A program made the position numbers and the translations under genes. A stretch of DNA of 64,000 nt from Pseudomonas lini (GTDB taxonomy: Bacteria; Pseudomonadota; Gammaproteobacteria; Pseudomonadales; Pseudomonadaceae), in NCBI RefSeq assembly GCF_964063345.1, contig NZ_OZ061318.1, positions 1,922,001 through 1,986,000 on the forward strand, written 5' to 3'. Below are positions 55,798 through 63,671 of the stretch, in pieces; position 1 is the stretch's first letter, and every line of letters begins with the position of its first letter. The notes under the pieces were generated by a model. It did no database searches. It was given only the letters and a program-made list of their open reading frames with translations, and had not been told where the DNA came from.

Positions 55798-55887
55798 GTG
55801 GGAGCTGGCTTGCCTGCGATGGCGGTGGGTCAGCCGACACTTTTGCCAACTGACACACCGTCATCGCAGGCAAGCCAGCTCCCACAG
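55798..55887. repeat. REP/REPIN inverted pair, GTGGGAGCTGGC type
   Basis: Arms GTGGGAGCTGGCTTGCCTGC and the complementary GCAGGCAAGCCAGCTCCCAC face each other between oprB and gcd, a position where it could act as an intercistronic stem. Confidence 0.88.
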
Positions 55888-55994
55888 GGATTGAATCAAC
55901 CGTACACCTTTCTTAACTGAACCATGCCCGCACAAGATCCTCATCTACAGTGAACTTGCGTGGGACTACTTAAAACGTCACGGAGAACCACACT

Positions 55995-58403
55995 ATGAGC
56001 GCTGATGGTGCTTTGAGTCGAAGCCGTCTGCTGCCGAGCCTGCTCGGTATCGTGCTTCTACTAATGGGCCTGGCCTTGCTGGCCGGGGGGATCAAGCTGA
56101 GCATGCTCGGCGGCTCGCTGTATTACCTGCTGGCCGGTATCGGCCTGATGCTGACCGGCGGCCTGCTGCTGGCCGACCGTTATGCGGCGCTGAGCCTGTA
56201 CGCGGTGGTGCTGTTCGCCAGTACCGTCTGGGCACTGTGGGAAGTTGGCCTGGACTGGTGGCAACTGGTGCCACGTCTGGCGCTGCTCTTCACCCTCGGC
56301 ATTGTCATGCTGCTGCCATGGTTTCGTCGCCCATTGCGTACCGGCGAATTCAACCCGATCGGCACCGGTGTGCTGAGCGCTGCCGTGGTCATCGCCGGTA
56401 TCGCCGCGCTGGCCAGCCTGTTCACCAACCCCGGTGAAATCAAAGGCGAACTGGATCGCGACACCGTGCCTGGCATGACCAACACCGCCCCGGCCATGCC
56501 CGATGGCGACTGGAACTCCTACGGCCGCAGCGCCCATGGCGATCGTTACTCGCCACTGGCGCAAATCACGCCGCAGAACGTCAGCAAACTGGTGCCCGCC
56601 TGGACCTACCGCACCGGCGACCTGCCTGGCCCGAACGACCCGGGCGAAACCACAGCCGAAAACACCCCGCTCAAAGCCAACGGCATGCTCTATGTCTGCA
56701 CGCCGCACAGCCAAGTGATCGCGCTGGACCCGGACACCGGCAAGGAACTCTGGCGTTTCGATCCGAAGCTCTCCACGCAAAACGCGGCGAACTTCAAGGG
56801 TTGGGCGCACATGACCTGCCGTGGCGTGACCTATCACGATGACGCCGCCTACGCCTCCGAGCAAAGCCCGACCGGCACTGCCAATGCGCCAGTGACCAGC
56901 GTCTGCCCGCGCCGGATCTTCCTGCCGACCGCCGACACCCGTCTGATCGCCCTGAACGCCGACACCGGCAAAATGTGCGAAGACTTCGGCAACGGTGGCC
57001 AGGTTGACCTGACCGCCAACATCGGCGGCTTCACCGCTGGCGGCTACTATTCCACTTCGCCACCGGCAGTCACCAAAGACCTGGTGGTGATTGGCGGCCA
57101 CGTCACCGACAACGTTTCCATTGACGAGCCAAGCGGCGTGATCCGCGCGTTCGACGTGCACACCGGAAAATTGGTGTGGAACTGGGACAGCGGCAACCCG
57201 GACGACACCACGCCGATTGCCGAAGGCAAAACCTACACCCGCAACTCGCCGAACATGTGGTCCATCTTCAGCGTCGACGAAAAACTCGGCATGATTTACC
57301 TGCCGATGGGCAACCAGACCCCGGATCAATTCGGTGGCGCGCGTACCCCTGAATCGGAACTGCACGCCGCCGGCCTGACTGCGCTGGACATCGCCACCGG
57401 CAAAGTGCGCTGGCACTTCCAGTTCACTCACCATGACCTGTGGGACATGGACGTGGGTGGCCAGCCAACCCTGATGGACCTGAAAACCGCAGACGGTGTG
57501 AAACCGGCGGTGCTCGCGTCCACCAAGCAAGGCAGCATCTACGTGCTGGACCGCAGCAATGGTCAGCCGATCGTGCCGATCAAGGAAATCCCGGTGCCGC
57601 AAGGCGCGGTGGAAGGCGACCATACTTCGCCGACTCAACCGATGTCCGACCTGAACTTCGTGCCGCCGACCCTCAAGGAACGCGACATGTGGGGCGTGAC
57701 CCCGTTCGATCAGATGCTGTGCCGGATCGACTTCAAATCCCTGCGCTACGACGGCATGTTCACCCCGCCGTCGCTGCAAGGCTCGCTCGTTTATCCCGGT
57801 AACTTCGGGGTATTCGACTGGGGCGGCATGTCGGTTGACCCGGTGCGTCAGATTGCGTTCGTGAACCCGAGCTACATGGCGTTCAAATCGAAACTGATCC
57901 CGGCCGCCGAAATCGCCAAACAAGGCCCTCGCGTCAGCGAAACCGAAGGCGTGCAGCCCAACAAAGGCGCGCCATACGGCGTGATCCTCGAAGCCCTGCT
58001 GTCGCCAATGGGCCTGCCGTGCCAGGCACCAGCCTGGGGCTACGTGGCGGCGGTCGATTTGACCACCAACAAAACCATCTGGATGCACAAGAACGGCACC
58101 GTGCGCGACAGCGCGCCGGTCCCGATCCCTCTGAGCATGGGCGTACCGAGCCTGGGCGGCACCTTCACCACCGCTGGTGGCGTAGCCTTCCTGAGCGGCA
58201 CCCTCGACCAGTACCTGCGCGCCTACGACGTGAAAAACGGCAAGCAACTGTGGGAAGGCCGCCTGCCAGCCGGCGCGCAAACCACACCGATGACCTACAC
58301 CGGCAAAGACGGCAAGCAATACGTGCTCGTTGTTGCTGGCGGTCACGGATCGCTGGGCACCAAACAGGGTGACTATGTGATTGCGTACAAACTGTCGGAA
58401 TAA
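55995..58403 (+). CDS. gcd: membrane-bound PQQ-dependent glucose dehydrogenase
   Basis: An 802-aa quinoprotein of the glucose/quinate/shikimate dehydrogenase family. The first ~140 residues hold five membrane helices (LLPSLLGIVLLLMGLALLAG onward) that pass electrons to ubiquinone. The periplasmic remainder is the PQQ beta-propeller, starting WNSYGRSAHGDRYSPLAQIT, with W-motif repeats such as ALDPDTGKELWRF and TGKVRWHFQFTHHDLWDMD. It oxidises glucose to gluconolactone. Length and order match Gcd. GGAG lies 8 bases before the ATG. It follows oprB. Confidence 0.95.
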   Translation: MSADGALSRSRLLPSLLGIVLLLMGLALLAGGIKLSMLGGSLYYLLAGIGLMLTGGLLLADRYAALSLYAVVLFASTVWALWEVGLDWWQLVPRLALLFTLGIVMLLPWFRRPLRTGEFNPIGTGVLSAAVVIAGIAALASLFTNPGEIKGELDRDTVPGMTNTAPAMPDGDWNSYGRSAHGDRYSPLAQITPQNVSKLVPAWTYRTGDLPGPNDPGETTAENTPLKANGMLYVCTPHSQVIALDPDTGKELWRFDPKLSTQNAANFKGWAHMTCRGVTYHDDAAYASEQSPTGTANAPVTSVCPRRIFLPTADTRLIALNADTGKMCEDFGNGGQVDLTANIGGFTAGGYYSTSPPAVTKDLVVIGGHVTDNVSIDEPSGVIRAFDVHTGKLVWNWDSGNPDDTTPIAEGKTYTRNSPNMWSIFSVDEKLGMIYLPMGNQTPDQFGGARTPESELHAAGLTALDIATGKVRWHFQFTHHDLWDMDVGGQPTLMDLKTADGVKPAVLASTKQGSIYVLDRSNGQPIVPIKEIPVPQGAVEGDHTSPTQPMSDLNFVPPTLKERDMWGVTPFDQMLCRIDFKSLRYDGMFTPPSLQGSLVYPGNFGVFDWGGMSVDPVRQIAFVNPSYMAFKSKLIPAAEIAKQGPRVSETEGVQPNKGAPYGVILEALLSPMGLPCQAPAWGYVAAVDLTTNKTIWMHKNGTVRDSAPVPIPLSMGVPSLGGTFTTAGGVAFLSGTLDQYLRAYDVKNGKQLWEGRLPAGAQTTPMTYTGKDGKQYVLVVAGGHGSLGTKQGDYVIAYKLSE

Positions 58404-58423
58404 GCGGTAGCGGCAGTTAAAGC

Positions 58424-58457
58424 AAAGGCGACTCCTGTGAGGGGGTCGCCTTTTTTT
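58424..58457 (+). terminator. rho-independent terminator after gcd
   Basis: Stem AAAGGCGAC / GTCGCCTTT around a ~12-base loop with a run of seven T residues. Confidence 0.92.
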
Positions 58458-58486
58458 GTGCTCGATTGTTTCAGGTCACCCTTCCC

Positions 58487-58579
58487 CTGTAGGAGCTGCC
58501 GAAGGCTGCGATCTTTTGATCTTGTGTTCTTGAAGACGCCGGAAGATCAAAAGATCGCAGCCTTCGGCAGCTCCTACAG
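58487..58579. repeat. long perfect inverted repeat (37-bp arms)
   Basis: Arms 58487-58523 and 58543-58579 are exact complements, beginning CTGTAGGAGCTGCCGAAGGC and containing GATCTTTTGATC, around a 19-base loop. It is a REPIN-like class distinct from the others here. The rest of the 58404-58733 gap holds the gcd terminator and no gene. Confidence 0.93.
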
Positions 58580-58733
58580 ACGTGGTGAATTTTTGAGAAC
58601 TTTCCGACATGTTTTGACGGTTGTCGCTCGGAAGAGCGGTGGATAGGCTTTGGGGGTCACTGCAAATCAGCGACCGGGCGTCGCGGCCTGAATTTTACTT
58701 GGTGCTTTTCCATTCCCTATTTGGAGCATCGCC

Positions 58734-59096
58734 ATGCCTACACCAGAAACCGACAACGTTTCGCCCTACGAATCCACCGATTCAAAAAAGCTCCACGACG
58801 CCGCTAACCGCGCGCTCGATCACTACCTCAACCCCTCCGCCCTCAAATCACCCGTGGCCCGCAAGCCGAGCACGATGTATATGATTGCGCCGGATATCAA
58901 AGACGAAGACCTGCTGGCCCACACCTGTGAATCGTTGGCCCAGGCCAGTGTGATGGCGAGTGATTTTGCGGGGTATCTGGAAGGGCCGCACCGGCACACG
59001 GCGATGGCAATTCAACAGATCGTCATGCTGGCCGAACTGGCGGTGAACCGGATGCTGGATAACGTTGCCATACCAAAAGCTGCGCCACACAGCTAA
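58734..59096 (+). CDS. DUF6124-like small protein, second copy
   Basis: A 120-aa paralogue of the protein at 36-392. Shared blocks are ETD-NVSPYES, SKKLHDAANRALDHYLNP, ARKPSTMYMIAPD, CESLAQASVMASDFAG and LAELAVNRMLDN. Soluble, probably cytosolic, of unknown function. GGAG lies eight bases before the ATG. Each of the two genes stands alone and is followed by REP elements, so the family may be dispersed rather than operonic. Confidence 0.8.
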   Translation: MPTPETDNVSPYESTDSKKLHDAANRALDHYLNPSALKSPVARKPSTMYMIAPDIKDEDLLAHTCESLAQASVMASDFAGYLEGPHRHTAMAIQQIVMLAELAVNRMLDNVAIPKAAPHS

Positions 59097-59100
59097 TCCC

Positions 59101-59192
59101 CTGTAGGAGCGAGGCTTGCCCGCGAAGGCTTTCTCACATTCGACATGGAGGTAGCCTGACACGCCGCCATCGCGGGCAAGCCTCGCTCCCAC
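59101..59192. repeat. REP/REPIN inverted pair, TGTAGGAGCGAGG type
   Basis: Arms CTGTAGGAGCGAGGCTTGCC and GGCAAGCCTCGCTCCCACA, the same class as the copy at 10412. It directly follows the DUF6124-like gene. Confidence 0.88.
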
Positions 59193-59193
59193 A

Positions 59194-59336
59194 TTGAATC
59201 GTGTATATCTGCGAGAGACTGGTCGGCTGTCAGGCCGCCTTCGCGGGCAAGCCTCGCTCCTACAGTTGAATCGTGTCCATCTGCGAGAAATTGGTCGGCT
59301 GTCAGGCCGCCTTCGCGAGCAAGCCCGCTCCCACAG
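59194..59336. repeat. tandem pair of ~72-bp units ending in REP halves
   Basis: Unit 1 (59194-59265) and unit 2 (59266-59336) both begin TTGAATCGTGT and contain ATCTGCGAGA, TGGTCGGCTGTCAGGCCGCC and a half REP ending in CTCC-ACAG. The REP part of unit 2 has switched from the GCCTCGCTCC to the GCCCGCTCCC type. Serial amplification of the right half of the neighbouring REPIN would explain it. Confidence 0.85.
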
Positions 59337-59369
59337 TGAAGCGGCGTACACCCGCCCCTTCACCACTCA

Positions 59370-59682
59370 ACAGGCCGAGCGTTAGCTCGCCTGCAGCTTT
59401 TGATCTGGCTTTTGATTTTGATCCACCCGCCCCTTCGGGAGGCTGAGCGCAGGTGTTCATCTGGGGATTGGCGCGCAGCGCCGTTCGACGCAGTCGAACC
59501 CATCGCATGTAGGTTGAAGCGAAGCCAACCGTAGGGCGATGCCCCCAGATGGATACCGGAGCGAAGGAACGCCGAGCCTCAGCGAGGGGCCGGACGCTTG
59601 GGGCGAAGACCTTTGCTTCCTTTGGGGCGTTTGCCAAAGGGAGTCGCCGTAAGGGCGAAACCATAAGCCGCCGTTACCGCAG
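59370..59682. repeat. structured ~310-bp intergenic element
   Basis: This stretch holds several short perfect stems: TTCGAC-GCA-GTCGAA (59484-59498), GGTTG/CAACC (59512-59530) and CCTTTGG/CCAAAGG (59619-59640). I recall near-identical sequence recurring between genes in many fluorescens-group genomes, where it is often miscalled as a small protein. The open frame across it is compositionally odd and starts in REP sequence, so I treat it as a dispersed repeat or structured RNA, not a gene. The remaining bases to 59837 show nothing further. Confidence 0.6.
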
Positions 59683-59837
59683 AATTGGATATGTACTCAA
59701 TCAACAAGAACCTGGCCGGCTATAAGGCCGCCAAGACCTGTCAAAACCCTGAACACACACGCTGAAATATCCACGCCCATTGAAACCACCAAAAGCCTGC
59801 CCCATCTAAGACCCATACCCTATTGCGCAGGTGCCCC

Positions 59838-62255
59838 ATGACCGACCAGCAAGAATTCCCCGAAGACCCGAGCGAATACGCAGAAACAGACAACGCCGAA
59901 CACCACTCTACCGGCAAAGGCCTCGCCCTGCCTGGCCAGAACCTGCCGGACAAGGTCTACATCATCCCGATCCACAACCGGCCCTTCTTCCCGGCGCAAG
60001 TACTGCCGGTAATCGTCAACGAAGAGCCGTGGGCCGAAACCCTCGAACTGGTCAGCCAATCCGATCACCACTCCCTGGCCCTGTTCTTCATGGACGCCCC
60101 CCAGGAAGACCCGCGCCACTTCGACACCAAAGCCCTGCCGGAATACGGCACCCTGGTCAAAGTCCACCACGCCAGTCGCGAAAACGGCAAACTGCAATTC
60201 GTTGCCCAGGGCCTGACCCGGGTGCGCATCAAAAACTGGCTCAAACACCATCGCCCACCGTATCTGGTGGAAGTCGAATACCCGCACCAGCCAACCGAGC
60301 CGACCGACGAGGTCAAGGCCTACGGCATGGCGCTGATCAACGCGATCAAGGAACTGCTGCCGCTCAACCCCCTGTACAGCGAAGAGCTGAAGAACTATCT
60401 CAACCGCTTCAGCCCCAACGACCCATCGCCGCTGACCGACTTCGCCGCCGCGCTGACCTCGGCCACGGGCAGCGAGCTGCAAGAAGTGCTCGACTGCGTG
60501 CCGATGCTCAAGCGCATGGAAAAAGTCCTGCCGATGCTGCGCAAGGAAGTCGAAGTCGCGCGCCTGCAGAAAGAAATCTCCGCCGAAGTTAACCGCAAGA
60601 TCGGCGAGCATCAGCGCGAGTTCTTCCTCAAGGAACAACTCAAGGTCATCCAGCAAGAGCTGGGGCTGACCAAAGACGACCGCAGCGCCGACATCGAGCA
60701 GTTCGAGCAACGTCTGACGGGCAAGGTGTTGCCGCCCCAGGCGCAGAAGCGCATTGAAGAGGAAATGAACAAGCTGTCGATCCTCGAGACCGGTTCACCG
60801 GAATACGCAGTGACCCGCAACTACCTCGACTGGGCGACCTCAGTGCCTTGGGGCGTGTACGGCGAGGACAAACTCGACCTCAAACATGCGCGCAAGGTGC
60901 TGGACAAACACCACGCCGGCCTCGATGACATCAAGGACCGCATCCTCGAATTCCTCGCGGTCGGTGCCTATAAGGGCGAGATCAGCGGCTCTATCGTGTT
61001 GCTGGTGGGCCCGCCGGGCGTGGGCAAGACCAGCGTCGGCAAGTCCATCGCCGAATCCCTCGGCCGGCCGTTCTATCGCTTCAGCGTCGGCGGCATGCGT
61101 GACGAAGCCGAGATCAAGGGCCACCGCCGCACTTACATCGGTGCGCAACCGGGCAAACTCGTCCACGCATTGAAAGACGTCGAAGTGATGAACCCGGTGA
61201 TCATGCTCGACGAGATCGACAAAATGGGCCAGAGCTACCAGGGCGACCCCGCCTCGGCGCTGCTGGAAACCCTCGATCCGGAACAGAACGTCGAATTCCT
61301 CGACCACTACCTGGATTTGCGCCTGGACCTGTCGAAAGTGCTGTTCGTCTGCACCGCCAACACCCTGGACTCAATTCCCGGCCCGTTGCTGGACCGAATG
61401 GAAGTAATTCGTCTGTCGGGTTACATCACCGAAGAGAAAGTCGCGATCGCCAAGCGTCACCTGTGGCCGAAACAGCTTGAGAAAGCTGGCGTGTCCAAGG
61501 GTAGCCTGAGCATCAGCGACAACGCATTGAAAGCCCTGATCGACGGCTACGCCCGTGAAGCCGGGGTGCGGCAGCTGGAAAAAAACCTCGGCAAACTGGT
61601 GCGCAAAGCCGTGATGAAGCTGCTCGACGAACCAAAAGCAGTGATCAAGCTCGGTCCGAAAGACCTGGAAGCCTCACTCGGCCGGCCGGTGTTCCGTAAT
61701 GAGCAAGTACTGTCCGGCATTGGCGTGATCACCGGGCTGGCCTGGACCAGCATGGGCGGCGCGACGCTGCCGATCGAGGCCACGCGCATTCACACCCTCA
61801 ACCGTGGCTTCAAACTCACCGGGCAACTGGGGGAAGTGATGAAGGAGTCGGCAGAAATTGCCTACAGCTACGTCAGCTCCAATCTGAAGCAATTTGGCGG
61901 TGATCCGACGTTCTTCGACGAAGCCTTCGTTCACCTTCACGTACCGGAAGGCGCCACGCCGAAAGACGGCCCGAGCGCCGGTGTGACCATGGCCAGCGCC
62001 CTGCTCTCGCTCGCCCGCAACCAGTCGCCGAAAAAAGGCGTGGCCATGACCGGTGAACTGACGCTGACCGGGCATGTACTGCCGATTGGCGGGGTGCGCG
62101 AGAAAGTCATCGCGGCGCGTCGGCAGAAGATTTTCGAGTTGATCCTGCCGGAGCCAAACCGTGGAAGCTTTGAAGAACTGCCGGATTATTTGAAGGAAGG
62201 GATTACCGTGCACTTTGCCAAGCGCTTTGTGGATGTGGCGAAGATATTGTTCTAA
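59838..62255 (+). CDS. Lon-family ATP-dependent protease (AsrA-like paralogue)
   Basis: An 805-aa Lon protease. An N-terminal substrate-binding domain (IIPIHNRPFFPAQVLPVIVN) and coiled coil (~245-290) precede the AAA+ module: Walker A GPPGVGKT (391-398) and Walker B MLDEIDKMG. The protease dyad is Ser713 (KDGPSAGV) and Lys756 (GVREKVI), 43 residues apart as in E. coli Lon. As I recall, P. aeruginosa has a second Lon, AsrA (PA0779), upstream of icp (PA0778); the same neighbour occurs here, so this is probably the AsrA orthologue. The start at 59838 is preceded by CAGGTG. Its 3' end is duplicated at 62983. Confidence 0.92.
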   Translation: MTDQQEFPEDPSEYAETDNAEHHSTGKGLALPGQNLPDKVYIIPIHNRPFFPAQVLPVIVNEEPWAETLELVSQSDHHSLALFFMDAPQEDPRHFDTKALPEYGTLVKVHHASRENGKLQFVAQGLTRVRIKNWLKHHRPPYLVEVEYPHQPTEPTDEVKAYGMALINAIKELLPLNPLYSEELKNYLNRFSPNDPSPLTDFAAALTSATGSELQEVLDCVPMLKRMEKVLPMLRKEVEVARLQKEISAEVNRKIGEHQREFFLKEQLKVIQQELGLTKDDRSADIEQFEQRLTGKVLPPQAQKRIEEEMNKLSILETGSPEYAVTRNYLDWATSVPWGVYGEDKLDLKHARKVLDKHHAGLDDIKDRILEFLAVGAYKGEISGSIVLLVGPPGVGKTSVGKSIAESLGRPFYRFSVGGMRDEAEIKGHRRTYIGAQPGKLVHALKDVEVMNPVIMLDEIDKMGQSYQGDPASALLETLDPEQNVEFLDHYLDLRLDLSKVLFVCTANTLDSIPGPLLDRMEVIRLSGYITEEKVAIAKRHLWPKQLEKAGVSKGSLSISDNALKALIDGYAREAGVRQLEKNLGKLVRKAVMKLLDEPKAVIKLGPKDLEASLGRPVFRNEQVLSGIGVITGLAWTSMGGATLPIEATRIHTLNRGFKLTGQLGEVMKESAEIAYSYVSSNLKQFGGDPTFFDEAFVHLHVPEGATPKDGPSAGVTMASALLSLARNQSPKKGVAMTGELTLTGHVLPIGGVREKVIAARRQKIFELILPEPNRGSFEELPDYLKEGITVHFAKRFVDVAKILF

Positions 62256-62265
62256 CTTTTCCTAA

Positions 62266-62303
62266 AACGCTGCCAACCTCGACTGGCAGCGTTTCGCTTT
62301 ATA
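62266..62303 (+). terminator. rho-independent terminator after the lon paralogue
   Basis: An 11-bp stem AAACGCTGCCA / TGGCAGCGTTT with an 8-base loop, followed by a T-rich CGCTTTATA. It separates lon from the AT-rich orphan gene. Confidence 0.8.
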
Positions 62304-62430
62304 CTTTAAATAATGCACACCTATAGAGAAACGATATTAAACGCTATTACATATGACAGTAGACGCTACGGCTGACATTTTCATAGATTACCCGGACTAG
62401 ATCTTTACAAATCTAAATCTGGAGCAGTCA

Positions 62431-62862
62431 ATGGAAACCTCACCAGCTCAACAAGCGATAGCTACTGGCCTCTGGTACGTCGGCATTAAAAACGAACATT
62501 TTTTCGCTAATAAACTATATGGAACTATCTACAGCAATGTTGTCATCCTTCAAGGCTCTCATTGGCAGGACGGTACCGGCTTTGATTTTACGATAGAGAT
62601 TATGGACAGTATCCCAGGTAATGAACAACAGGATTTGCCTCCGAACGGAAACTACAACTATCCATTAGAAAAAGAGAGCATCAAAGTCAGCTATCATGGC
62701 AGGACAAACAATCAATACTTTGATGGCATCCCGCAGGAGGGAAAAATAACTTTATGCCTCGATCCGATAAAAAAACTTTACCACGGCCACCTAAATATTA
62801 GGTTTTTGATCAATAAGGAATCGTTCAATATCAATAGCCTTTTCGGCATCCAGATCCCCTGA
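62431..62862 (+). CDS. AT-rich orphan gene, unknown function
   Basis: A 143-aa protein that I do not recognise. It starts METSPAQQAIATGLWYVGIK and is rich in Asn, Tyr, Ile and alternating polar/hydrophobic residues, suggesting a beta-sandwich. It has no signal peptide, membrane helix or cysteine-rich motif. GGAG six bases before the ATG gives a good start. Codons favour A/T third positions (AAA, AAT, TTT, ATA), unlike every neighbour, so it was probably acquired. It lies between the lon terminator and a degenerate copy of the lon 3' end, which makes it cargo of a duplication or insertion. Confidence 0.75.
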   Translation: METSPAQQAIATGLWYVGIKNEHFFANKLYGTIYSNVVILQGSHWQDGTGFDFTIEIMDSIPGNEQQDLPPNGNYNYPLEKESIKVSYHGRTNNQYFDGIPQEGKITLCLDPIKKLYHGHLNIRFLINKESFNINSLFGIQIP

Positions 62863-62869
62863 TAAGTTA

Positions 62870-62919
62870 AAGAATCACTGATCTGTCGACGACTTCGGCA
62901 AGTCGTCGATGGGATTCTT
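62870..62919 (+). terminator. two-tier hairpin after the orphan gene
   Basis: Inner perfect stem TCGACGACTT / AAGTCGTCGA (62886-62909) with a CGGC tetraloop, and outer stem AAGAATC / GATTCTT. No long T-run follows. It is a plausible transcript end, 8 bases after the stop codon. Confidence 0.6.
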
Positions 62920-62951
62920 GATACCACGCCAATAGCATCCGGAGCTACTCG

Positions 62952-62976
62952 AGTTATGCTCGCCGTTCGTCGTGAA
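62952..62976. repeat. 25-bp direct repeat, copy 1
   Basis: A 25-base sequence beginning AGTTATGCTCGCCG and ending CGTCGTGAA is repeated exactly at 63233-63257, just upstream of the I42 inhibitor gene. A weaker partner, CCGGAGCYACT, accompanies each copy (62939 and 63260). Copy 1 directly precedes the lon 3' remnant. Confidence 0.9.
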
Positions 62977-62982
62977 AGTATC

Positions 62983-63044
62983 TGAAAGAAGGGATTACCG
63001 TGCACTTTTCCGCGCTTTGCGGATGTGGCGAAGATATTGTTCTG
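62983..63044 (+). pseudogene. remnant of the lon 3' end
   Basis: These 62 bases match the last 64 bases of the lon paralogue (62192-62255), with a two-base deletion and a few substitutions. GAAGGGATTACCGTGCACTT and GGATGTGGCGAAGATATTGT are shared blocks. The deletion breaks the frame, so it codes for nothing. It marks a duplication flanking the orphan gene. Confidence 0.92.
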
Positions 63045-63068
63045 ATAGTTGTGTAGCGCCTGCACCGC

Positions 63069-63167
63069 CGCCATCGCGGGCAAGCCCGCTCCCACAGTGG
63101 TCCGGGGTGTTCACAAATCTTGTGTTCACCACAAAACCTTGTGGGAGCGGGCTTGCCCGCGATGGCG
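63069..63167. repeat. REP/REPIN pair in outward order, GTGGGAGCGGGC type
   Basis: CGCCATCGCGGGCAAGCCCG at the left and its complement ending GGGCTTGCCCGCGATGGCG at the right. The CTCCCACA ends face inward, the reverse of the arrangement at 12439. With the repeats either side, it accounts for the 62863-63276 gap, which holds no gene. Confidence 0.88.
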
Positions 63168-63232
63168 TCGGCACTGACGACACCATCCCTCACGGCCATC
63201 CCGGTCCGACTGTCACACTTTGTCTCATCTTC

Positions 63233-63257
63233 AGTTATGCTCGCCGTTCGTCGTGAA
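63233..63257. repeat. 25-bp direct repeat, copy 2
   Basis: Exact second copy of 62952-62976. It lies 20 bases before the inhibitor start codon and is probably the original, since it belongs to that gene's leader. Confidence 0.9.
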
Positions 63258-63276
63258 TGCCGGAGCCACTGATCTT

Positions 63277-63669
63277 ATGTCCCCCACCCGCCTGTTGATC
63301 CCCATCGCCCTCGCCCTGCTGAGCGCTTGCGCCACGCAATCGAAACAGAACGTGACCGTGGAAAAACAAAGCGAATGCCCGGCGAAACTGCACAACGGGC
63401 AAAACCTGATCCTGACCCTGCCAAGCAACCCGACCACGGGTTACCGCTGGACGATTCAGGATTCGGCCGGTGGCGTGTTGCGCGCACTCAGCCCCGAGGT
63501 CTACAGCAACCCGGAAGACGCCGGGATTGTCGGCAGCGCCGGCCTTTCGACCTGGCGCTTCCAGGCTTTTGCCACCGGCACTGGCCGTTTGCGCCTGACC
63601 TATTCACAGCCGTGGGCTCCAGAAGTACCGGCCGTGGAAACCTTCGACTGCGCCATCGCGGTTAACTGA
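63277..63669 (+). CDS. icp: I42-family (chagasin-like) cysteine peptidase inhibitor lipoprotein
   Basis: A 130-aa lipoprotein. The signal peptide ends in the lipobox LLSAC (Cys18). The mature domain has the three chagasin loops: NPTTGYRW (51-58), the Gly-rich GSAGLSTWRF (86-95) and QPW (111-113, usually RPW). These wedge into papain-type active sites. The protein would sit in the envelope and block host or own cysteine peptidases. As I recall, P. aeruginosa icp (PA0778) lies beside the lon paralogue asrA, as here. The start at 63277 gives the signal peptide; the ATG at 63220 adds 19 residues. Confidence 0.9.
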   Translation: MSPTRLLIPIALALLSACATQSKQNVTVEKQSECPAKLHNGQNLILTLPSNPTTGYRWTIQDSAGGVLRALSPEVYSNPEDAGIVGSAGLSTWRFQAFATGTGRLRLTYSQPWAPEVPAVETFDCAIAVN

Positions 63670-63671
63670 TC

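Noticed and set aside
56061..58346. A 761-codon open frame on the minus strand opposite gcd
   Set aside because: It mirrors the gcd coding frame, has low-complexity His/Arg/Val-rich sequence and matches no domain; high-GC codon structure opens such antisense frames.
59302..59664. A 120-codon minus-strand frame over the structured element
   Set aside because: It begins in REP sequence and runs through a dispersed repeat; similar frames are, as I recall, a known annotation artefact in this genus.
421..63167. Spaced repeats considered as a CRISPR array
   Set aside because: The repeats are scattered inverted REP pairs tens of kilobases apart, with no regular spacers and no cas genes.
62952..63280. 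Very short ORFs starting MLAVRRE in both copies of the 25-bp repeat
   Set aside because: No ribosome site and only 9 and 11 codons; they follow from the duplicated sequence and are better read as leader DNA.
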